Shown here piece by piece: positions 24,421 to 33,638 of a stretch of DNA of 64,000 bases. The translations under genes and the position numbers were made by a program. Below the pieces are notes generated by a model, which was not told where the DNA came from, searched no databases, and saw nothing but the letters and a program-made list of their open reading frames with translations. Origin of the DNA: Arthrobacter sp. YD4 (lineage in GTDB: Bacteria; Actinomycetota; Actinomycetes; Actinomycetales; Micrococcaceae); contig NZ_JAUHHD010000002.1 in the NCBI RefSeq assembly GCF_030410515.1, positions 723,419-787,418 on the forward strand. The letters run 5' to 3'. Numbering within the stretch: the first letter of the stretch is position 1; every line of letters starts with the position of its first letter.

Positions 24421-25539
24421 ATGACTTCTTCTGACAGCCTGGCCGGCGGAATCCGCCCGCGGCCGGTGGTGGACCTGCTTCCCCGATACGCAGCCGGCAA
24501 GCCGCCGGCTCCCGTCGAGGGGCTGGTCAGCTACAAGCTTTCCTCCAACGAAAACCCGCTCCCGCCGATCCCTGCAGTGCAGCAGGCCATCGCGGCGCGG
24601 ACCGACTTCAACCGCTACCCGGACCCGCTCAGCAGCAAGCTCCGCGCCGCGCTCGCCGACTTCCTCGACGTCCCGGCCGAGGACATCGTCACCGGCGCCG
24701 GCAGCCTCGGCGCCCTGAACCAGCTGTTGGCCACCTTCGCCGGCCAGAACGACGACGGCAAGGCCGACGAAGTTATCTACGCGTGGCGCTCCTTCGAGGC
24801 CTACCCCATCAGCGTCGGCCTCGCCGGTGCCGAGAGCGTCCGAATCCCGCTCACCGCGGACGGACGCCACGACCTGGACGCCATGGCCGCCGCCGTCACT
24901 GTCCGGACAAAGATGATCCTGCTCTGCACCCCGAACAACCCCACCGGGCCCATCCTCACCTCCGAAGAGACGGAGCGGTTCCTCAACGCCGTGCCCGCGG
25001 ACGTCGTCGTCGTGATCGACGAGGCCTACCAGGAGTTCGTCCGGGCCGAGGACGCCGTGGACGGCATCGAGATGTACCGCAAATTCCCCAACGTGGTGGT
25101 GCTCCGGACCTTCTCCAAGGCCCACGGCCTGGCCGGCCTCCGGGTGGGCTACAGCGTCTCCCAGCCCGGGTTGACCCAGCACCTGCGCGTCACGGCCACC
25201 CCGTTCGCCGTATCCCAGCTGGGTGAGGACGCCGCCGTCGCCTCCCTCCAGCACTACGACCAGGTTGTAGAAAGGGTACAAAGCCTGGTCGACGAACGGG
25301 ACCGGGTAACGGCAGGCCTGCGGGCCCTCGGCTGGTTCGTTCCCGAGGCCCAGGGCAACTTCGTCTGGCTGAACCTCGGGGCCAACAGCGGCGAATTTGC
25401 CGCACTGGCGGGGGAGCAGGCGCTCTCCGTCCGGGCCTTCGGCGACGAGGGTGTGCGGGTCAGCATCGGCGAGACGGAAGCCAACACCCGCTTCCTCGAA
25501 CTGTGTGCGAACTATACAAAAGCCCCGCAGCGTTCCTAG
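24421..25539 (+). CDS. hisC: HisC-type aminotransferase (histidinol-phosphate or aromatic amino acid)
   Basis: 372 residues, class II PLP aminotransferase. YKLSSNENPLPPIPAVQQAIA, CTPNNPTGPILTSEE, VVVIDEAYQEFV and the PLP-lysine motif RTFSKAHGLAGLRVGY are all present. Actinobacteria often carry a second HisC homologue that acts as a phenylalanine (aromatic) aminotransferase, and this copy is not beside other his genes. It precedes the 2-oxo acid dehydrogenase genes by about 150 bases on the same strand, which would fit an amino-acid transamination step supplying 2-oxo acids. The hisC symbol denotes homology, not proven function. Confidence 0.85.
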   Translation: MTSSDSLAGGIRPRPVVDLLPRYAAGKPPAPVEGLVSYKLSSNENPLPPIPAVQQAIAARTDFNRYPDPLSSKLRAALADFLDVPAEDIVTGAGSLGALNQLLATFAGQNDDGKADEVIYAWRSFEAYPISVGLAGAESVRIPLTADGRHDLDAMAAAVTVRTKMILLCTPNNPTGPILTSEETERFLNAVPADVVVVIDEAYQEFVRAEDAVDGIEMYRKFPNVVVLRTFSKAHGLAGLRVGYSVSQPGLTQHLRVTATPFAVSQLGEDAAVASLQHYDQVVERVQSLVDERDRVTAGLRALGWFVPEAQGNFVWLNLGANSGEFAALAGEQALSVRAFGDEGVRVSIGETEANTRFLELCANYTKAPQRS

Positions 25540-25602
25540 CGGTAAGCATCACCCCCTGCGGCCGCCCGCGGAGGGTACTGTGGGGACGAGTAAGCCATCA
25601 TG

Positions 25603-25638
25603 TATGCCGGAACCGGGATGTATTCCCGGTGCGGCATA
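25603..25638. promoter_or_regulatory. Strong hairpin/inverted repeat upstream of bkdA
   Basis: TATGCCG at 25603-25609 and ACCGGGA at 25612-25618 pair with TCCCGGT at 25624-25630 and CGGCATA at 25632-25638, leaving a five-base loop and a small internal bulge. It lies 47 bases before the bkdA ATG. There is no T-run after it, so it is not a standard terminator. It could be a regulator-binding site or a structured leader. Confidence 0.55.
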
Positions 25639-25685
25639 TCTACCACCGAGTGCAGCGCCCCGGATGCGGCAGGCAAGGAGACGGT

Positions 25686-26924
25686 ATGGGTACACAACTG
25701 CCCTCCACCGAGTTCGACGGAACCGACACGGATGACCGCCGCGAGGCGCAGGCCGAGGCTGTCCTGGGCGACCCCGACGTCCCCATGGTCCAGCTCCTGC
25801 GCCCGGACGGGACCCTGGGGACGGACCCGGTGTTCTCCGAGTACGCCGCCCGCCTGGACGCCGGGACGCTGAAGGGCTTCTACGCGGACATGGCGAAGAT
25901 CCGCCGGTTCGACGTCGAGGCCACCGCGCTGCAGCGCCAGGGCCAGCTGGCCCTCTGGGTGCCGCTGACCGGACAGGAAGCCGCGCAGATCGGCTCGGGC
26001 CGGGCCAGCCAGCCGCAGGACTACATCTTCCCCACCTACCGGGAACACGGCGTCGCCCTGACGCGGAACGTGGACCTCGCCGAGCTGCTGCGGCAGTTCC
26101 GCGGGGTGTCGAACGGCGGCTGGAACCCCAAAGACACCAACTTCCACCTGTACACGCTGGTCCTGGCAGCCCAGACGCCGCACGCCGTCGGCTACGCCAT
26201 GGGCATCCAGCGCGAGCAGAAGCTGAACCCCACCGGGGAGAAGGCCGCCGTCATGGTCTACTTCGGCGACGGCGCCAGCTCCGAGGGCGACGTCCATGAG
26301 TCGATGGTCTTCGCGTCCTCCTTCAACGCCCCCGTGGTCTTCTTCTGCCAGAACAACCACTGGGCCATCTCGGTCCCCACCACGGTGCAGACCCGGATTC
26401 CGCTCTCCAACCGCGCCAAGGGCTACGGCTTCCCGGGCATCCGGGTGGACGGCAACGACGTCATCGCGGTGCACGCCGTGACCGAATGGGCCTTGGACCG
26501 GGCCCGGCGCGGCGAGAGCCCGGTGCTGATCGAGGCCTTCACCTACCGGGTGGGCGCCCACACCACGGCGGATGACCCAACGAAGTACCGCGGCTCCGAG
26601 GAGGAGGCGCAGTGGCGGGCCAAGGATCCGCTGGAGCGGCTCGAGAAGTACCTGCGGGCCGAGGGTCTCGCGGACGACGCCTTCTTCGAGCAGGTCAAGG
26701 CCGACGGCGACGAGCTCGCCGCCTACGTCCGCAAGACCACCCACGACCTGGAGACCCCGGACATTCGGCAGGCCTTCGCGAACACCTACGCCGAGGCCCA
26801 CCCCCTGGTGGCTGAGGAACTGGCGTGGTTCGAGGACTACAGCGCCGGCTTCGCCGATGAGGCGGCAGACGCCGAGGACTCCGGAACACAGGGCACAGCG
26901 ACAGACGGGGCAGCCAGCCGATGA
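25686..26924 (+). CDS. bkdA: 2-oxo acid dehydrogenase E1 alpha subunit (branched-chain type)
   Basis: 412 residues from ATG 25686, chosen for CAAGGAG five bases upstream over a longer open frame. The thiamine-diphosphate motif GDGASSEGDVHESMVFASSFNAPVVFFCQNN lies near residue 195; FPTYREHGVAL and HTTADDPTKYR are typical of the E1 alpha family. With E1 beta it decarboxylates a 2-oxo acid and transfers the acyl group to E2. Such trios are often annotated as pyruvate dehydrogenase (pdhABC), but actinobacteria generally use AceE for pyruvate, and homologous trios serve branched-chain 2-oxo acids. Substrate choice is inference. Overlaps bkdB by ATGA. Confidence 0.9.
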   Translation: MGTQLPSTEFDGTDTDDRREAQAEAVLGDPDVPMVQLLRPDGTLGTDPVFSEYAARLDAGTLKGFYADMAKIRRFDVEATALQRQGQLALWVPLTGQEAAQIGSGRASQPQDYIFPTYREHGVALTRNVDLAELLRQFRGVSNGGWNPKDTNFHLYTLVLAAQTPHAVGYAMGIQREQKLNPTGEKAAVMVYFGDGASSEGDVHESMVFASSFNAPVVFFCQNNHWAISVPTTVQTRIPLSNRAKGYGFPGIRVDGNDVIAVHAVTEWALDRARRGESPVLIEAFTYRVGAHTTADDPTKYRGSEEEAQWRAKDPLERLEKYLRAEGLADDAFFEQVKADGDELAAYVRKTTHDLETPDIRQAFANTYAEAHPLVAEELAWFEDYSAGFADEAADAEDSGTQGTATDGAASR

Positions 26925-27901
26925 CCACCATGACCATTGCCAAGGCCATCAACGAGGGCCTGCGCGCCACCCTGGCCGGCAACCCGCGCACCCTGCTGAT
27001 GGGCGAGGACATCGGACCCCTCGGCGGCGTCTACCGGGTCACCGACGGCCTGATCGGCGAGTTTGGCGCCGACCGCGTCGTCGACACCCCGCTGGCCGAA
27101 TCCGGCATCATCGGCACCGCGATTGGCCTGGCCCTCAGCGGCTTCCGGCCCGTCTGCGAGATCCAGTTCGACGGCTTCGTCTTCCCGGGCTTCAACCAGA
27201 TCACCACCCAGCTGGCCAAGATGCACTCGCGCAGCAACGGCAACCTCACGGTCCCCGTGGTCATCCGCATCCCCTACGGCGGCGGCATCGGCTCGATCGA
27301 GCACCACTCCGAGTCTCCCGAGGCACTGTTCGCACACACCGCCGGGATCCGGATCATCACCCCGTCCAACCCGCACGACGCCTACTGGATGATCCAGCAG
27401 GCCGTCGACTGCCAGGACCCGGTGATCGTCTTTGAGCCGAAGCGCCGCTACTGGCTCAAGGGCGACGTCGACACCGCCGCCGCGGGCCGCTCCGCCGACC
27501 CGTTTGCCGCCCATGTGCTGCGCGAGGGAACCGACGCAACGGTGGTTGCCTACGGCCCGCTGGTGCCCGTGGCCCTCGCCGCCGCCAACGCCGCGGCCGA
27601 GGACGGGCACAGCGTCGAGGTGATCGACCTGCGGTCCATCTCACCGATCGACTTCGACACCGTCACAGCGTCCGTGAAGAAGACCGGCAGGCTGATCGTC
27701 ACGCACGAGGCCCCCACCTTCGGCGGCATCGGCGGCGAGATCGCGGCGCGCGTCAGCGAGCGGGCCTTCCACTCCCTGGAGGCCCCGGTGCTGCGCGTCG
27801 GCGGCTTCCACATGCCCTACCCGGTGGCCAAGGTCGAGGAAGACTACCTGCCGGACATCGACCGCATTCTTGAGGCGCTCGAACGCGCCCTCGCCTACTG
27901 A
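26921..27901 (+). CDS. bkdB: 2-oxo acid dehydrogenase E1 beta subunit
   Basis: 326 residues. [38 protein letters not shown] and [15 protein letters not shown] form the transketolase pyrimidine-binding domain; [13 protein letters not shown] and [16 protein letters not shown] belong to the C-terminal domain. It pairs with the E1 alpha chain in an alpha2-beta2 tetramer. The ATG shares bases with the bkdA stop, so the two chains are translationally coupled, and bkdC starts 11 bases later. Confidence 0.93.
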   Translation: MTTMTIAKAINEGLRATLAGNPRTLLMGEDIGPLGGVYRVTDGLIGEFGADRVVDTPLAESGIIGTAIGLALSGFRPVCEIQFDGFVFPGFNQITTQLAKMHSRSNGNLTVPVVIRIPYGGGIGSIEHHSESPEALFAHTAGIRIITPSNPHDAYWMIQQAVDCQDPVIVFEPKRRYWLKGDVDTAAAGRSADPFAAHVLREGTDATVVAYGPLVPVALAAANAAAEDGHSVEVIDLRSISPIDFDTVTASVKKTGRLIVTHEAPTFGGIGGEIAARVSERAFHSLEAPVLRVGGFHMPYPVAKVEEDYLPDIDRILEALERALAY

Positions 27902-27912
27902 CGGGGAGCACC

Positions 27913-29454
27913 ATGACCGTAAACAAGTTCAATCTCCCGGACGTCGGCGAGGGCCTGACCGAGGCCGAAATCGTCTCCTGGAAGGTCAAGGCCGGCGACA
28001 CGGTGGCCGTCAATGACATCCTCTGCGAGATCGAGACCGCCAAGTCGATCGTCGAACTCCCCTCGCCCTACGCCGGGACGGTGGCGGAGTTGCTGGTCGC
28101 CGAGGGTGTGACGGTCGACGTCGGCACCCCCATCATCAGCGTGGCCGACGCCGGCGCACCCGCGGCACCCGCCCCGGCGGCTTCCGCGGCGCCCGCCCCC
28201 GACCGGACCCAGGCGCCGGAGGCCCCGGAACCGGCACCGATGTACGGCACGCTCACCCCGGGCGGCGACGCCGAGCCCGCCGCAGAAGCCGACGGCCGCC
28301 CCGCCGGCGGCCCGCTGGTTGGCTCCGGCCCCAAGGCCGACGCCGTGAAGCGCCGCCGCCGGACCTCCGCGCCGGCAGCGCCCGCAGCCAGCCCGGCCGC
28401 AGCCCCCGCGGCAGCCGCTCCCGCCGAGCCGGTCGAGTCGCACGACATCTGGATCGACCCGGCCTCCGTCACCCAGGCCGGACGCGGACCCCAGGCCCCC
28501 GTTGCTGGGGCCGACCCGCGCCCCACCCTCGGCGGAGCCATCACCGGCCTCGTCTCCAAGGTCCTGGCCAAGCCGCCGGTCCGGAAGATCGCCCGTGACC
28601 TTGGCATCGACCTGGCCGACGTCGTCCCCACCGGCGCCCGTGGCGAGGTGACCCGCGAGGATCTGGTCAGCTACCAGGCGCAGCGCGACGCCGAGGTGGA
28701 CAAGGCGGACACCTTCTGGGGCAAGACGGGCCGCCCGCAGGAACAGCGGATCGAGAAGATCCCGGTCAAAGGTGTCCGCAAGGCCACCGCCCGGGCCATG
28801 GTCGAGTCTGCCTTCGCGGCCCCGCACGTGAGCATCTTCGTCGACGTGGACGCCAGCCGCACCATGGAATTCGTCAAGCGGCTGAAGGCCTCCCGGGACT
28901 TCGAAGGCATCAAGGTCTCGCCGCTGCTGATCCTGGCGAAGGCCGTCATCTGGGCCGCGGCACGGAACCCCAGCGTCAACGCCAGCTGGGTGGACGCGAA
29001 GGACGGCAGCGACTCCGCGGAGATCCACGTCAAGCACTTCATGAACCTGGGCATCGCCGCGGCCACGCCGCGCGGGCTCATGGTGCCGAACATCAAGAAC
29101 GCTCAGGACCTCTCGCTGAAGGAACTGGCGCTGGCACTGAACGAGCTGGCCACTACGGCCCGCGCCGGGAAGACCCAGCCGGCCCAGATGCAAGGCGGCA
29201 GCCTGACCATCACCAACATCGGCGCCCTCGGCATCGACACCGGCACCCCGATCATCAACCCGGGCGAGGTGGCGATCGTGGCCTTCGGAACCATCAAGCA
29301 GAAGCCGTGGGTACTGGACGGCGAAGTCATCCCGCGCTGGATCACCACGCTCGGCGGCTCCTTCGACCACCGCGTGGTGGACGGGGACCTCTCGGCCCGC
29401 TTCATGGCTGACGTCGCCTCGATCCTCGAGGAACCGGCGCTGCTGCTCGACTAA
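27913..29454 (+). CDS. bkdC: Dihydrolipoamide acyltransferase (E2)
   Basis: 513 residues. One lipoyl domain (1-75) with the lipoylated Lys44 in [13 protein letters not shown]; a long Ala/Pro-rich linker (about 78-200); a peripheral subunit-binding domain around 215-250 ([29 protein letters not shown]); and the CAT domain with the catalytic HRVVDGD near the end. It carries the acyl group from E1 to CoA. No E3 gene is nearby, so dihydrolipoamide dehydrogenase must come from elsewhere. GGGAG precedes the ATG. A strong terminator follows at 29482. Confidence 0.93.
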   Translation: MTVNKFNLPDVGEGLTEAEIVSWKVKAGDTVAVNDILCEIETAKSIVELPSPYAGTVAELLVAEGVTVDVGTPIISVADAGAPAAPAPAASAAPAPDRTQAPEAPEPAPMYGTLTPGGDAEPAAEADGRPAGGPLVGSGPKADAVKRRRRTSAPAAPAASPAAAPAAAAPAEPVESHDIWIDPASVTQAGRGPQAPVAGADPRPTLGGAITGLVSKVLAKPPVRKIARDLGIDLADVVPTGARGEVTREDLVSYQAQRDAEVDKADTFWGKTGRPQEQRIEKIPVKGVRKATARAMVESAFAAPHVSIFVDVDASRTMEFVKRLKASRDFEGIKVSPLLILAKAVIWAAARNPSVNASWVDAKDGSDSAEIHVKHFMNLGIAAATPRGLMVPNIKNAQDLSLKELALALNELATTARAGKTQPAQMQGGSLTITNIGALGIDTGTPIINPGEVAIVAFGTIKQKPWVLDGEVIPRWITTLGGSFDHRVVDGDLSARFMADVASILEEPALLLD

Positions 29455-29481
29455 CCGGTTCCGACTCGCCGGGTCTGACCG

Positions 29482-29521
29482 ACGGGAAGGGGCGGGCGCC
29501 CGAGCGCCCGCCCCTTCCCGT
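29482..29521. terminator. Strong terminator after bkdC
   Basis: Arms 29482-29499 and 29504-29521 are perfectly complementary, an 18-bp GC-rich stem (starting ACGGGAAGG and ending CCTTCCCGT) with a four-base loop CCGA, followed by TTAG. It sits between the stops of convergent genes, bkdC and the minus-strand gene ending at 29544, and can serve both. Confidence 0.85.
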
Positions 29522-29543
29522 TAGTGAGAACCTTCTGGAGGCT

Positions 29544-29951
29544 CTACGCTCCGGAGTAACCGGAGAGGAGCTGGCCGATGACCCGGCTGCCGCCCCAGTT
29601 CGCGACGGCGATGGCCGCGGCAAACATGGTGCCGGCCACGCCGAAGCTCGCGCCGGTGACGATGGAGAGGAACTTCCAGTCCTCCCGCAGCACGCTGCGC
29701 ACCGTCGCCGGCATCCGCAGCGACGGGGAAATCAGGTTCGGCGCCGAGTCCACGCTGCCGTCGTCGAGGTAGGCCACCACGCGGCCGGCGGCGCGGTCCA
29801 CCCGCATGGCGCTGATGTGGTTGCCGTGGCGGGCCAGCAGGATGTCGTGGCCGACGAGCTGGCGGCGTTGCAAAGTAGGCAGAGTAGGCAAGGGATTCTC
29901 CCGGAAACGTGGGCGGATAGGACTGTCCGCACCGTCGGGGGCACCTCCCAT
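29544..29951 (-). CDS. Uncharacterised protein with one C-terminal membrane segment
   Basis: 135 residues from ATG 29951; the frame is open back to 30104 but the upstream part has biased, implausible composition and would run into the divergent ligase promoter. The conserved-looking part is RRQLVGHDILLARHGNHISAMRVDRAAGRVVAYLDDGSVDSAPNLI, a small beta-rich stretch, then a hydrophobic helix (FLSIVTGASFGVAGTMFAAAIAVANW). I do not recognise it. It may be an inner-membrane accessory protein. Confidence 0.5.
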   Translation of the reverse strand: MGGAPDGADSPIRPRFRENPLPTLPTLQRRQLVGHDILLARHGNHISAMRVDRAAGRVVAYLDDGSVDSAPNLISPSLRMPATVRSVLREDWKFLSIVTGASFGVAGTMFAAAIAVANWGGSRVIGQLLSGYSGA

Positions 29952-30115
29952 TTTACCGCCGCGCCCACCGCCGGCCCGGACCGGATCCGGGTGAGACTGC
30001 CCACGGGCCACCGTGACGGCGGTCAAAGTGCCGCCCTCCTGTCCGCCGGCGTCCCGCGGCATTAGAGTGGCACCAGCCGCCGCGGTGCGGTCCTCACCGA
30101 TCAAAGGAGATAGTG

Positions 30116-31717
30116 GTGTTCCGGAGTCCGTTCCCCGCCGTAGACATTCCCGACGTCAGCCTCTACGACTACCTTTTTGCCGGCCTCGACGACGCCGCCT
30201 TGGACCGGGTGGCGCTGGTGGATGGAAGCGGCGGCGCGGAGACCAGCTACCGGGAACTGCGCGACGGGGTCAACGCCGTCGCCGGAGCCGTTGCGGCCCG
30301 GGGCCTCGGCGTCGGCGGCGTCGCGGCAATCCTCTGCCCAAACACCCCGGCCTTCGCCGTCGTCTTCCACGGCCTGCTTCGGGCCGGCGCCACCGTCACC
30401 ACTGTCAACTCCCTGTACACGGCCGAGGAAACCGCCAAGCAGCTCGACGACGCCGGCGCAGACTGGCTCTTCACCGTCTCGGCGCTGCTCCCGGCCGCAC
30501 GCGCCGCGGCGCAGGAGGCGGGCATTCCCGCCGACCGGCTGGTGGTGCTCGACGGCGCCGAGGGGCACCCCTCGCTGCGGGACCTGCTGACCGCCGGGGA
30601 ACCCGCCCCTGAGGTCAGCTTCGACCCGGCCAGGCACATCGCCGTGCTGCCCTATTCCTCCGGCACCACCGGCCGGCCCAAGGGCGTGATGCTCAGCCAC
30701 CGCAATCTGGTGGCCAACGTCGAACAGTCCCGGAACCTGCTCAAGGTCACCGCCGAGGACCGGGTCCTGGCGGTCCTGCCGTTCTTCCACATCTACGGCC
30801 TGACGGTGCTGCTGAACCTGGCCCTGCGCGAGGGCGCCAGGCTGGTCACCATGCCCAGGTTCGATCTCGCGGAGTTCCTCAGGCTGATCCAGGAGCAGCG
30901 CTGCAGCTTCCTCTTCATCGCCCCGCCCGTGGCCGTGGCCCTGGCCAAGCACCCCATGGTGGCCGAGTACGACCTCGGATCCGTGCGCACCACCATGTCC
31001 GGCGCGGCGCCGCTGGACGGCGAACTCGGCACCCGGCTCGGCGAACGGCTGGGCTGCCGGGTCCTCCAGGGCTACGGCATGACCGAGATGAGCCCGGTCT
31101 CGCACCTGATCCCGGTCGACGCCGTCGACGTCCCGGTCAGCTCGGTGGGCTACACCGTCCCCAATATGGAGTGCCGCCTGGTGGACCCCGCCAGCGGGGA
31201 CGAGATCGAGATCCCCGCCGAGGGCACCAGCGCACCCGGACACCTGCTGTGCCGCGGCCCGAACGTGATGCTCGGGTATCTGAACCGGCCCGAGGAGACC
31301 GCGGACACCCTGGACACGGACGGGTTCATGCGCACCGGGGACATCGCCACGGTCCGTGCCGACGGGGTGGTCACGATCGTTGACCGGCTCAAGGAACTGA
31401 TCAAGTACAAGGGCTACCAGATCGCCCCGGCCGAGCTCGAGGCGCTGCTGCTGACCCACCCGGGAATCGCGGACGCCGCCGTGATCGGCAGCGTCGACGA
31501 GGACGGCCAGGAGGTTCCCATGGCCTTCGTGGTGCGCCAGCCCGGGCCCGACGGCGACGCGCTGGATGAGGTGGCCGTCGAGGACTTCGTGGCCGCGAAG
31601 GTCGCCCCGTTTAAGAAAATCCGCCGGGTACAGTTCATCGACGCCGTGCCGAAGTCGGCCTCGGGCAAAATCCTGCGCCGGGTGCTGAAAAATCCGCACC
31701 CGGCGCCGCAGGCCTGA
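30116..31717 (+). CDS. 4-coumarate-CoA-ligase-like acyl-CoA synthetase
   Basis: 533 residues from GTG 30116; the adjacent GTG 30113 is only three bases from AAAGGAG, so 30116 has the better spacing. The AMP-binding P-loop YSSGTTGRPKGVMLSH begins at residue 180; GYGMTEMSP, DGFMRTGDIATV, DRLKELIKYKGYQIAPAELE and PKSASGKILRR with the catalytic Lys518 complete the ANL superfamily set. It activates a carboxylic acid as acyl-AMP and acyl-CoA. The closest family is 4CL, so an aromatic or fatty acid substrate is likely. It is isolated, with no obvious pathway partner beside it. Confidence 0.88.
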   Translation: MFRSPFPAVDIPDVSLYDYLFAGLDDAALDRVALVDGSGGAETSYRELRDGVNAVAGAVAARGLGVGGVAAILCPNTPAFAVVFHGLLRAGATVTTVNSLYTAEETAKQLDDAGADWLFTVSALLPAARAAAQEAGIPADRLVVLDGAEGHPSLRDLLTAGEPAPEVSFDPARHIAVLPYSSGTTGRPKGVMLSHRNLVANVEQSRNLLKVTAEDRVLAVLPFFHIYGLTVLLNLALREGARLVTMPRFDLAEFLRLIQEQRCSFLFIAPPVAVALAKHPMVAEYDLGSVRTTMSGAAPLDGELGTRLGERLGCRVLQGYGMTEMSPVSHLIPVDAVDVPVSSVGYTVPNMECRLVDPASGDEIEIPAEGTSAPGHLLCRGPNVMLGYLNRPEETADTLDTDGFMRTGDIATVRADGVVTIVDRLKELIKYKGYQIAPAELEALLLTHPGIADAAVIGSVDEDGQEVPMAFVVRQPGPDGDALDEVAVEDFVAAKVAPFKKIRRVQFIDAVPKSASGKILRRVLKNPHPAPQA

Positions 31718-31757
31718 GCCGGCCGTAAAACTTGAGCCGCCCGGGCGGCCGGGGTGA

Positions 31758-32189
31758 CTATTCCGGCGAGTCGGTCTTGGCGATGTAGACGTCGCAGGGG
31801 GCGTTGTGGGCCACGCTGTTCGCAACGCTCCCCAGCACCCGGCCCAGGCCGCGCATCCGGCGGTTGCCCACCACGATCATCCGGGCGCCGGTGCGCTCGG
31901 CCTCCTGGATCAAGGCCTCGGCGGGCTTGCCGCGCGCCGCGGAGTAGGTCACGGGGGTGCCTTCGGACTGCAGCTTCTCGGCCACGCCCTTGGCGACCGT
32001 CTCGGCGTCGCCGGCGTCGGAGACGATCCACTGGTCGCTGCCGCTGCCGAACACCTGCGTCCGGTCGCTGTCGAAGGCGCTGACAACGTGGAGGGTGGCA
32101 CCGAGGGAGGCGGCCAAATCGCGCGCGGTGTGCGCGGCGCGCAGGGCAGTCTCGCTGCCGTCGACGCCGACGACGATGATTCCGGACAT
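31758..32189 (-). CDS. Universal stress protein (UspA family)
   Basis: 143 residues, single Usp domain. IIVVGVDGSETALRAAHTA begins the fold and GNRRMRGLGRVLGSVANSVAHNAPCDVYIAK holds the ATP-binding G-x2-G-x9-G(S/T) pattern, so it belongs to the nucleotide-binding class. Role in stress survival or dormancy is known for the family only. It is convergent with the CoA ligase gene; between them a 14-base palindrome (31736-31749) followed on the minus strand by TCAAGTTTT may act as a weak terminator. Confidence 0.92.
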   Translation of the reverse strand: MSGIIVVGVDGSETALRAAHTARDLAASLGATLHVVSAFDSDRTQVFGSGSDQWIVSDAGDAETVAKGVAEKLQSEGTPVTYSAARGKPAEALIQEAERTGARMIVVGNRRMRGLGRVLGSVANSVAHNAPCDVYIAKTDSPE

Positions 32190-32231
32190 GAGGTCTCCTC
32201 TAATTCAGGCGGGCCAGACAATCAGTTCAGG

Positions 32232-33524
32232 CTACAACGCCCCGACGGCTTCCCGCAGGACCGGCGCCAGTCTGCGGACGCCTTCCTCGATCGCCTCGGC
32301 CGGGACGGCGCTGAACGCGAGCCTCAGCTTGTTCGAGGGCTCGTCGGAGGGGCTGAACGCGGCACCCGGAATGAAGACCACCCCGGCGTCGATCGCCTTC
32401 TGCAGCAGCGGGTAGGTGTCGATGCCCTCCGGCAGGGTGACCCAGACGAAGAAGCCGCCCTCGGGCCGGGTCCAGCTGAGCCCCTCCGGCATGTACTCCT
32501 CCAGGGCTGCCAGCATCGCCTCGCACCGCTCCCTGTAGAGGCCGCGGTAAGTGGCGATCTGACCCTGCCAGTCGTAATCGCGGAGGTAAGCCGAGACCAG
32601 CATCTGATTCAGCGTCGGCGGGCACAGGGTGACAGCCTCGGAGGCCAGGTAGTAGCGGCGCTGCAGGTGCGCGGGGACCAGCGCCCAGCCGATCCGCAGG
32701 CCGGGGGCGAAGATCTTGGAGAAGGACCCCATGTAGATGACGTCGTCCGGGTTCCCGGCCCGCAGCGGCGTCAGCGGGCGGCCGTCAAAGCGCAGCAGCC
32801 CATAGGGGTTGTCTTCCAGGATGATGATATTCGCGTTACGGCATATATCCACGACCCGCTGCCGGCGCTCGGCGGCCAGGGTGATGCCGGAAGGGTTGTT
32901 GAAGCTGGGGATGGTGTAGAGGAACTTGATGTTCTTGCCCTCGGCCTGCAGGGCGGCGATCCTGGCCTCCAACTGCTCCGGGACGATGCCGTCGCCGTCC
33001 ATCGGAATGGTGGCGACCTCCACCTGGTAGGCCTCGAAGGTGTTCAGCGCGCCGACGTAGGTCGGGTCCTCCACCAGGACCACGTCGCCGGGGTTGCAGA
33101 AGACCTTGGTGGCCACGTCCTGGGCGGACTGGGAGCCCGCCGTGATGACGATGTTCTCCGGGGCGGCGTCGAGGATTCCCTCGGCGGCCATCACCTCGCA
33201 GATCTGGCGGCGGAGTTCCTCGGTGCCCTGGCCGCCGCCGTACTGGAGGGCGGTCAGGCCCTCCTCGGCGATGATCCGGGCCGCCGATTCCGCGAGCCGG
33301 TCCAGCGGGAGGGACTGGAGGTACGGGCTGCCCCCGGCGAGGGAGACCAGTCCGGGCCGCAGGGAGATGTCGAAGACGTCCCGCACGGCCGATTGCTTGA
33401 TGTTTGCTGCGCGCTCCGAGAAGAGTTCCTCGTGGCGGTGGGCGGACGTAGCCGCGCGTTCGATTGCGTCAATGGCCTCGGCCGGCAGGACAGCGCCGGC
33501 GGCATCAAGTGTTTCGTGGGTCAC
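32232..33524 (-). CDS. PLP-dependent aminotransferase of the MocR/LysN (2-aminoadipate) type
   Basis: 430 residues, fold-type I aminotransferase without a DNA-binding domain. LVSLAGGSPYLQSLPLD, ALQYGGGQGTEELRRQICEVMAAEGI, VEDPTYVGALNTFEAYQVEVATIPMDGDGI, IPSFNNPSGITLAAERRQRVVDI and the PLP-lysine motif YMGSFSKIFAPGLRIGWALVPAHL are standard for this group. It may act on 2-aminoadipate, branched-chain or aromatic amino acids. GTG start. It stands between usp and the FMN reductase on the minus strand, but a terminator separates it from the latter. Confidence 0.88.
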   Translation of the reverse strand: MTHETLDAAGAVLPAEAIDAIERAATSAHRHEELFSERAANIKQSAVRDVFDISLRPGLVSLAGGSPYLQSLPLDRLAESAARIIAEEGLTALQYGGGQGTEELRRQICEVMAAEGILDAAPENIVITAGSQSAQDVATKVFCNPGDVVLVEDPTYVGALNTFEAYQVEVATIPMDGDGIVPEQLEARIAALQAEGKNIKFLYTIPSFNNPSGITLAAERRQRVVDICRNANIIILEDNPYGLLRFDGRPLTPLRAGNPDDVIYMGSFSKIFAPGLRIGWALVPAHLQRRYYLASEAVTLCPPTLNQMLVSAYLRDYDWQGQIATYRGLYRERCEAMLAALEEYMPEGLSWTRPEGGFFVWVTLPEGIDTYPLLQKAIDAGVVFIPGAAFSPSDEPSNKLRLAFSAVPAEAIEEGVRRLAPVLREAVGAL

Positions 33525-33589
33525 ACCCTCAGGATACAGCGCTTGTTGTTATGGGGAAAACTTTTGTTCACAAGATCGAGCGCACACGA

Positions 33590-33623
33590 AAGCCCCCGGC
33601 AGCCAGCGGCCGGCCGGGGGCTT
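33590..33623 (-). terminator. Terminator of the FMN reductase gene
   Basis: An 11-bp perfect stem (AAGCCCCCGGC at 33590-33600 with its complement at 33613-33623) and a 12-base loop lies just beyond the stop of the minus-strand FMN reductase gene. On the minus strand it is followed by a short TTTCG stretch. Confidence 0.7.
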
Positions 33624-33638
33624 CCGGGGCAGGGGAGA

